IMG/VR virus record: IMGVR_UViG_3300030380_005798
Coordinates: 1-39,151 of that record
DNA from: a virus
Length of the DNA: 39,151 bases
Direction: 5' to 3' (one strand)
This document shows, one piece after another, positions 34,448 to 39,151 of this stretch (position 1 is the stretch's first letter; every line of letters begins with the position of its first letter). The position numbers were made by a program, and so were the translations under genes. Below the pieces are notes generated by a model. The model had not been told where the DNA came from. It worked only from the letters and a program-made list of their open reading frames with translations, and searched no databases.

Positions 34448-36241
34448 TTATTTAGAGCCGTCTTTCGGCGTTATTTTATTAAAATGATCTTTGGATTGCA
34501 TATCTTCCAATATTTTAATGAGTTCATCGTCGCACCCTGATTCAATAGCCAAGGATTTCATGGATTCATAATTAAGAGATTCCTGAGCTAAAGGAGGATT
34601 CTGAGTTGGGGGTATGTTCTCTGCTCCGTCCACAGGGGCTTCACCTGGAGGTGGTGCTCCACCAGGAGGCATACCCATCATCATCTGTCCAAATACAGGA
34701 TCTTTCTGATCCTGCTCAAGTCCCTTTTTGATCTCGGTAATCTCTTCCTCAGACATTTGGTAGTAGTCTCTGTAGATTTTCTCCATGGGAAAGATCCCTA
34801 AACCTTTAACAGCTTGAACAACTCTAGCCTTCTGCTCATCTGTGTCCAACATTCGCTTGAGAGCCATGTCCGAGGGAGCAGGTAACTTTATCGATAAAGA
34901 GTTTACAAGCATAGTCGGGAAACCTTTAAGCATAAGGTGCCTCTTAGCAATGGTTTCTAAACCTAGCTCAATTGCTTTTTGAATTCTGGTAATAACTCTG
35001 GCAAACTTAACATCTAACTGTGCGAGATTAGCTTTTCTGTCGGGAGCCTGATCCTTCTCAACAATGTAATCCTTTGGAATTTTCAGGGCGGCAAGCAATT
35101 TATCTCTGAAGTATTTGACATCGTCTACCTCACCAAGGTTCTCTGCACCCGGCAACGTATCAATTCGAGTTCCTGAGCCTTTACCGTTAACGGCAATGTA
35201 GAAATCCTCGTCAGCGGCAAGAGCGTTATAGTTTTCCTCTATGTTTCCTGTAGATCGGTTATAACTTTTATTCTTCTTGAACTTATCCATCTGCTTACGG
35301 ATATGCATCTCAGCTTTGGAAGCAGGCAAAGAACCAGTGTCAATATAGAATATACGACGCTCAGGTGCTCTGACAAGACGATAGATGAGCATCGCATCTT
35401 CCATCATCTTAAGGCTCTTGTAAGTCACTCTCGCAGCCGCAGCTACACTCTTACCATACGGATAGTGAGTCGGATCAGAAGTATGAAGTCTAAAGTGAAT
35501 TATTTGTCCTGGATCGAGATTAATCATTTGAGCTTCATCAAGATTAGCTCCCATTGAACCGTATGATCCCCAATCTCCTTTTTTAGGAACTTCTTGAAGA
35601 AATTGCTTCAAGTAACCAAACTCATCCTCAACTCTGTAAATGTAGTTGGGGTTAAGTATTTTTATCCGTTGAATTCCCCTCTTAACATTGTTAAGATCTA
35701 CAATTGTTTCCAAGAAAATGTCCCCGTACTTAACTACATTTCTTGAAATATCCCAAAGATATCTGGTCATATTGACCTGATCAAACATGGCTCCTATTTC
35801 TTTTTTAACTAGCTGATCATCGGTAACCACATCCCACGGAGTGCCATCAATATTCTCCTGAGTGCAATCGTCACTGTAGATATCGAAGGCAGATGATATT
35901 TCAGGATACCCATCCATATCCTCATACTCTTTATATCTTTTCTTTCTGTCATACTCAATCTGAGGCAGAACAGGATAGTAAGATTTTTTGTGACCAAACT
36001 CTGAAGGTACTTTTATAACCTCCTTAGATTGGACTGTGTCACCCTGAAGAGGCTTTGGTAAGTCAACTCTCTTACCAGTCTCTGGATTTACATTTTTACT
36101 ATCCTCATACTCTTCAACTTCTCTAGAGAAGAACTTTTTAAAGAATCTTCCTATTAAACCGTAGGGTTTGTTATACGGTTGCTGGGGATCAGCGAATTGA
36201 GTATAACCTTCGCCGCCTTCTCTTATTTTCCTATCAGCCAT
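34448..36241 (-). CDS. Portal vertex protein, T4 gp20-like
   Basis: This 597-aa protein forms the DNA entry ring of the head. Residues about 280-400 carry the gp20 signature: RAPERRIFYIDTGSLPASKA, then a basic linker with NRSTGNI, then IDTLPGAENLGEVDDVKYF and DKLLAALKIPKDYI. T4 gp20 has near-identical wording (RRVFYIDTG, DTLPGADNTG). The N-terminus (KPYGLIGRFFKKFFSREVEE) and a Met/Pro/Gly-rich region near residues 520-560 precede a helical end. T4 gp20 is 524 aa. The start overlaps the terminase end by 19 bases, fitting the usual terminase-portal order. Confidence 0.92.
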   Translation of the reverse strand: MADRKIREGGEGYTQFADPQQPYNKPYGLIGRFFKKFFSREVEEYEDSKNVNPETGKRVDLPKPLQGDTVQSKEVIKVPSEFGHKKSYYPVLPQIEYDRKKRYKEYEDMDGYPEISSAFDIYSDDCTQENIDGTPWDVVTDDQLVKKEIGAMFDQVNMTRYLWDISRNVVKYGDIFLETIVDLNNVKRGIQRIKILNPNYIYRVEDEFGYLKQFLQEVPKKGDWGSYGSMGANLDEAQMINLDPGQIIHFRLHTSDPTHYPYGKSVAAAARVTYKSLKMMEDAMLIYRLVRAPERRIFYIDTGSLPASKAEMHIRKQMDKFKKNKSYNRSTGNIEENYNALAADEDFYIAVNGKGSGTRIDTLPGAENLGEVDDVKYFRDKLLAALKIPKDYIVEKDQAPDRKANLAQLDVKFARVITRIQKAIELGLETIAKRHLMLKGFPTMLVNSLSIKLPAPSDMALKRMLDTDEQKARVVQAVKGLGIFPMEKIYRDYYQMSEEEITEIKKGLEQDQKDPVFGQMMMGMPPGGAPPPGEAPVDGAENIPPTQNPPLAQESLNYESMKSLAIESGCDDELIKILEDMQSKDHFNKITPKDGSK

Positions 36242-37791
36242 TTGATATTTTCTTCGGTGAGTTGACCTTTAGAGTCCTTTACTTTATATTTATAGGCGTT
36301 CTGAATAGCCAGTGGGATATAAGTGTCATCTTCTGCCTTTTGAATGAAAGCGTTGCCTCTTAAACTATTAAAAACTTTTACAGAAGCTGCGAAAGACATT
36401 ATTAAGTCGTCATGACAGTTAGTGTCTGGCTTAATTCTACCTGTTTCGGGGTCAATAATAAAAGTAAGTAGCTCATTGATAAGTCTCTCAGAGTTAATTA
36501 AAACTTTACCAGATCTTATGTTATGCTCTAAATCAGCGAGTAGATTCTCCTTATTCTTCTGAGTTATCATAATGCCGATCTCTCTTTTCTCATCCATCAC
36601 TAGATTTTCATACTCCAACTCTTGTTGCAGGAAATAAATTAAGTTGTTTCCAATGCCATTTCTTTCTGGGCATACAAAAGCGGTATTGTAAAGTCTTGCC
36701 TCATCTGCTATTATCTTAGCGAATTCATTGATGGGTGTTCTATTCGAGTAGAATTCGGCCACCTGTTTACCATTATAGATGTCAACAATGTGAAAAGCAG
36801 AATAATCTCGTTCTCTACCAATCGAAGGATCAGCGGCTAAAACATACTCATGATTGGGCTTAGGATCCTCCCAAACACGCATCTTATTGTTATACTTCAC
36901 CCAGTAATCATTATTACAATTTTCTTTCAAATTACGAAGTATTTCACCTTCAATATATGTTTCACCTGTACCTAAAAAGCTTGCTTCATATTCTTGTAGC
37001 CATTCTTTATAGCTGTGCTTTCTTCGAGTTTGCTCTTCCCATCTGTCCACATTTATTGGTGGACTGCAAGATTCCATTTGCTCGTATAACCAATCAAAGC
37101 CTTTTTGACGCTTGTACTCAGGATGTTCTTGCCATTTAATATCGATTGGATGAAACCCGTTGTCACCCTCCAAAGCTTGAGTATACATCTTGTGAAACCA
37201 GTTACCGATACCATTAACGGTGGATAGACACACCACACGCCCGCCTGTGGACGTTGTAGGGCCTACAGCAGCCCAAATAGTATCAATGTGCTCAATGAAT
37301 GCTGCCTCATCTAATATGAGCAGAGAAGCCGATATAGAGCGTCCTGACTGTTTCCCTGAAGCCTTAGATTGAATAGATGACCCGTTTTCAAAAGAGAGTG
37401 TGTGGTCGTTGTCCCTGGTAGTTTTTGGTCTCATCCAAAACGGAAGTTCTTCATACATGATTTTAATGCGGGAGATGACCTCTTTAGCCTCCGCATCGCC
37501 TTTAGACAAAATAGCAACTCTTTTGTTTTTACTGAAAATACAAAAGTGCAAAGCGTATGCGGCCATTAAAGTTGTGCAGCCAGCCTGTCTAAATTTTCTT
37601 AGTATCGTTAATCGATAATCTTGAAACTCATCAAGAATTCTAGTCTGAAAAGGATACAGTTTAAAATTTACCAAACCCCTCATAGGGTGAACAACTTTAA
37701 TGTATTGATTTGTAAAATATTCACAGCTTTTAGAACATTTTTTAAATTCCTCTGTTATTTTCTCTAGGTCTTCGCTATTATGATTAGTCAT
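36223..37791 (-). CDS. Terminase large subunit, T4 gp17-like
   Basis: This 522-aa protein is the packaging motor ATPase and nuclease. The ATPase has a deviant Walker A, RKFRQAGCTT (residues 65-74), Walker B LLILDEAAF (157-165) and coupling motif LSTVNG (189-194). The RNase H-like nuclease has Asp321 in LAADPSIGRERDYSAF, Glu376 in CPERNG and Asp461-Asp462 in CHDDLIMSFA. In the Walker A the usual Lys before TT is Cys. I prefer the ATG at 37791 to the longer frame from 37845: the first 18 residues of the long form are antisense to the start of the glycosyltransferase gene and look random, whereas MTNHNSEDLEKITEEFKK is a normal terminase lead-in. T4 gp17 is 610 aa. Confidence 0.93.
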   Translation of the reverse strand: MTNHNSEDLEKITEEFKKCSKSCEYFTNQYIKVVHPMRGLVNFKLYPFQTRILDEFQDYRLTILRKFRQAGCTTLMAAYALHFCIFSKNKRVAILSKGDAEAKEVISRIKIMYEELPFWMRPKTTRDNDHTLSFENGSSIQSKASGKQSGRSISASLLILDEAAFIEHIDTIWAAVGPTTSTGGRVVCLSTVNGIGNWFHKMYTQALEGDNGFHPIDIKWQEHPEYKRQKGFDWLYEQMESCSPPINVDRWEEQTRRKHSYKEWLQEYEASFLGTGETYIEGEILRNLKENCNNDYWVKYNNKMRVWEDPKPNHEYVLAADPSIGRERDYSAFHIVDIYNGKQVAEFYSNRTPINEFAKIIADEARLYNTAFVCPERNGIGNNLIYFLQQELEYENLVMDEKREIGIMITQKNKENLLADLEHNIRSGKVLINSERLINELLTFIIDPETGRIKPDTNCHDDLIMSFAASVKVFNSLRGNAFIQKAEDDTYIPLAIQNAYKYKVKDSKGQLTEENIKWLIGK

Positions 37792-38503
37792 GATATATTT
37801 TTCTATCTGTAGTATACAAGGTAAGCAACCTAAGTCACTAAGCAAACTTATCGATTACTGTAAATCAACAGATTATACAGACATTAAGGTTACTTACGAT
37901 GCTAAGTCTATTTATGATGGGCATCAACAAAACATTGATTTCTTCAAGAGAATGAATCTTGTGGATGATGATATTATAGTTTTGTGTCACGATGACTTAG
38001 AAATTATATCTAAGCCAGATGACTTAAGACAACATTTAAATGTGGCAAGAAAGCCAAATGTAGGGTTTGTGGGACTTGCAGGTAGCTGCCACTTACCCTT
38101 AGATGGTGCATGGTGGAATGCAAGAAGAACCGGAGATGCTAGAGGTTTTGTTTTTCAAGGTGACAGTCATGAGACCATGACTCCTAATTATTTTGGAAAA
38201 AGTGGTCAAGTAGTATTCCTAGATGGCTGTTTCTTGGCTGCAACCTACAAAACTATTAAAGCTGTAGGCTTGTCCGAACCAAAGTATTTAGAAACAGGGT
38301 GGGACTTTTACGATATACATCTCACTCATAAAGCACATTTAGATGGATTTTGTAACTATGTGGTACCCATTATTGCAATGCATGAATCCCCCGGCATGAT
38401 GAGAGAGGGCTGGTTCAATGCAAAGGAAAAGTTTATGAGAAAGCATGCATCAATCCTAAACTACTCTAAACTCCCAACAGAAAAAACTCACGGATTACCT
38501 TAA
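37790..38503 (+). CDS. GT-A glycosyltransferase-like protein
   Basis: This 237-aa protein looks like a compact family-2-type glycosyltransferase. It opens with a first strand (MIYFSICSIQ), has DDDIIVLCHDDLEI at residues 59-72 (the HDD is in the place of the metal-binding DxD), LDGCFLAAT at 144-152 (acceptor-side motif with Asp145), GWDFYDIHLTH at 170-180 and PIIAMHES with His198. This order matches GT-A enzymes seen in marine phages. The acceptor is unknown: phage DNA, virion or host surface glycan are all possible. The ATG shares the CATG with the terminase start, and the end overlaps the next gene by TAATG. There is no Shine-Dalgarno. Confidence 0.7.
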   Translation: MIYFSICSIQGKQPKSLSKLIDYCKSTDYTDIKVTYDAKSIYDGHQQNIDFFKRMNLVDDDIIVLCHDDLEIISKPDDLRQHLNVARKPNVGFVGLAGSCHLPLDGAWWNARRTGDARGFVFQGDSHETMTPNYFGKSGQVVFLDGCFLAATYKTIKAVGLSEPKYLETGWDFYDIHLTHKAHLDGFCNYVVPIIAMHESPGMMREGWFNAKEKFMRKHASILNYSKLPTEKTHGLP

Positions 38504-38811
38504 TGGAATATTTAGTAAGCGTATTGATTTGGATCTTAGCTTGTTACGGAATGACAACAATCATCGTAACTTCTAAGCTCATGCTACCCCTTAGAGACTC
38601 TCTTAAAAGATTCTCATTTCTGCATAAACTCGTAAACTGCATGTTATGCATGGGCTTCTGGGTTGGCGTATTTTGGGGAGCACTTATGTGGGATCCCTTC
38701 TCAAGGGCAGACGCGATCTATCCGTTGAGACTCCTATTCGATGGGTGCTTTGGAGCCGCAACGACTTGGATACTATACTTGAAGATGTACCCCCTCACCT
38801 ATGGCAAGTGA
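38503..38811 (+). CDS. Small membrane protein with CxxCxGFWxG motif
   Basis: This 102-aa protein has three hydrophobic segments (residues about 3-24, 43-62 and 75-95). Between and within them lies LHKLVNCMLCMGFWVGVFWG, with Cys46 and Cys49 before GFWxG. That motif is typical of a family of small phage and bacterial membrane proteins similar to DUF1360. The function of that family is not established to my knowledge. It is translationally coupled to the glycosyltransferase (TAATG), so the two may act together at the membrane (inference). The stop lies in the right arm of a 7-bp hairpin. Confidence 0.65.
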   Translation: MEYLVSVLIWILACYGMTTIIVTSKLMLPLRDSLKRFSFLHKLVNCMLCMGFWVGVFWGALMWDPFSRADAIYPLRLLFDGCFGAATTWILYLKMYPLTYGK

Positions 38812-38814
38812 GGG
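38792..38814 (+). terminator. Hairpin at the end of the plus-strand pair, possible terminator
   Basis: CCCTCAC (38792-38798) pairs perfectly with GTGAGGG (38808-38814) around a nine-base loop, and the TGA stop of the membrane protein is in the right arm. The next bases (CAGTCAAC) have no T-run, so this is not a classic intrinsic terminator. It lies between convergent genes and could mark or protect the 3' end of the transcript. Confidence 0.35.
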
Positions 38815-38876
38815 CAGTCAACAACCAGACGCACAGTTAGTGACGGGTCTAATACCGAATTTTAATTTAAGTAACA

Positions 38877-39151
38877 TTAGAATAGGTTAACAGGAGTAAC
38901 TTTATTTTTAAGCCTAGGCCTTTCAAATGCACCACAATCAGCAGTGCCCAGTCTGGTTGAATTTGAAAGATCTTCCGAGCTTGATGTGAAGCCTAGTGCA
39001 GGACCACTAACCACATAATCTAATGCAAGATTATTAGGGTGATCAACGAGTGCGAAATTTTGTGAAGATCCGGTGTAATCTCCTAGGAAGGAAACTTCAC
39101 CTACTGCTGGATCTGACCCATCTGTGTTAAAAGTGACTTCAGGACTGTGGT
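38877..39151 (-). CDS. Partial structural protein, C-terminal 90 residues, beta-helix-type ending
   Basis: A minus-strand frame enters from the right edge and ends at TAA 38879-38877. Its end reads NFALVDHPNNLALDYVVSGP, a linker, then RLGTADCGAFERPRLKN and a short tail VTPVNLF. The GxxDxGAFE element is the usual closing rung of right-handed beta-helix proteins (commonly DIGAYE), preceded by a short proline/asparagine segment as in such proteins. It is probably the C-terminus of another beta-helical virion or fibre protein. The N-terminal part is outside the window. It converges with the plus-strand membrane-protein gene, leaving 65 bases without a gene apart from the hairpin. Confidence 0.6.
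   Translation of the reverse strand, partial: HSPEVTFNTDGSDPAVGEVSFLGDYTGSSQNFALVDHPNNLALDYVVSGPALGFTSSSEDLSNSTRLGTADCGAFERPRLKNKVTPVNLF

Noticed and set aside
37791-37845. Longer terminase start at 37845
   Set aside because: The extra 18 residues are antisense to the conserved first strand of the glycosyltransferase and do not resemble terminase N-termini.
38812-38876. Possible regulatory region between the convergent genes
   Set aside because: Apart from the hairpin I see only AT-rich sequence with no promoter, repeat or frame.

Overview
This window is part of the genome of a tailed phage with a contractile tail (myovirus), distantly related to the T4 superfamily. The evidence is a gp17-like large terminase, a gp20-like portal, a gp26-like zinc-binding baseplate/tail-assembly protein, a tape-measure-like protein, a nearly complete contractile baseplate set (gp48/54-, gp53/LysM-, gp27-, gp5-, gp25-, gp6- and gp7-like), several fibre or spike proteins, a UvsW-like helicase and a TOPRIM primase. 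The DNA is AT-rich, nearly every base is coding, and Shine-Dalgarno sequences are sparse. The fibre repeats and structural-protein style resemble marine T4-like phages (inference). The host cannot be read from the window.

Layout. The minus strand carries one long late/virion programme, read from right to left: terminase (37791), portal, acidic head/scaffold candidate (32759-34426), a repeat-rich fibre (30579-32750), a gp26-like protein with a -1 frameshift extension (28018-28919), an unknown virion protein, a Cas4/RecB-like Fe-S nuclease, a 145-aa protein, tape measure, tube/baseplate initiator, gp53-like wedge, hub, spike, a LamG protein, gp25, gp6, a giant gp7-like protein, two structural proteins, and two very large fibre/spike proteins. 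Partial structural genes lie at both window edges (1-115 and 38877-39151). Most minus-strand genes abut or overlap by 1-19 bases (TAATG and ATGA junctions), which suggests translational coupling.

Four short plus-strand groups are set into this programme: 24954-25396 (two small unknown proteins), 26158-27108 (primase), 28956-30582 (UvsW-like helicase plus an 81-aa protein) and 37790-38811 (glycosyltransferase-like protein plus a CxxCxGFWxG membrane protein). Three of them converge on minus-strand genes with coding overlaps of 23, 30 and 4 bases. Two divergent pairs have their two start codons overlapping inside a single CATG.

Most notable observations. (1) A T8 slippery run with an adjacent inverted repeat lies at the end of the gp26-like gene, and a -1 shift fuses it to a downstream ORF that has no good start of its own, an arrangement like lambda G/GT tail-assembly chaperones. 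(2) A CTATT(T)ATA element sits exactly 12 bases before the ATG of three plus-strand operon heads, two of them 21/24 identical through the start codon and none with a Shine-Dalgarno; this suggests leaderless transcripts or a shared operator. (3) Two adjacent giant fibre genes share an N-terminal FExDNxPxxxLxE motif, a candidate virion-docking module. (4) A LamG-like domain protein is inserted between the spike and gp25 genes, and the spike shows no lysozyme domain. The window has no recognisable tRNA, integrase, insertion sequence or CRISPR array.
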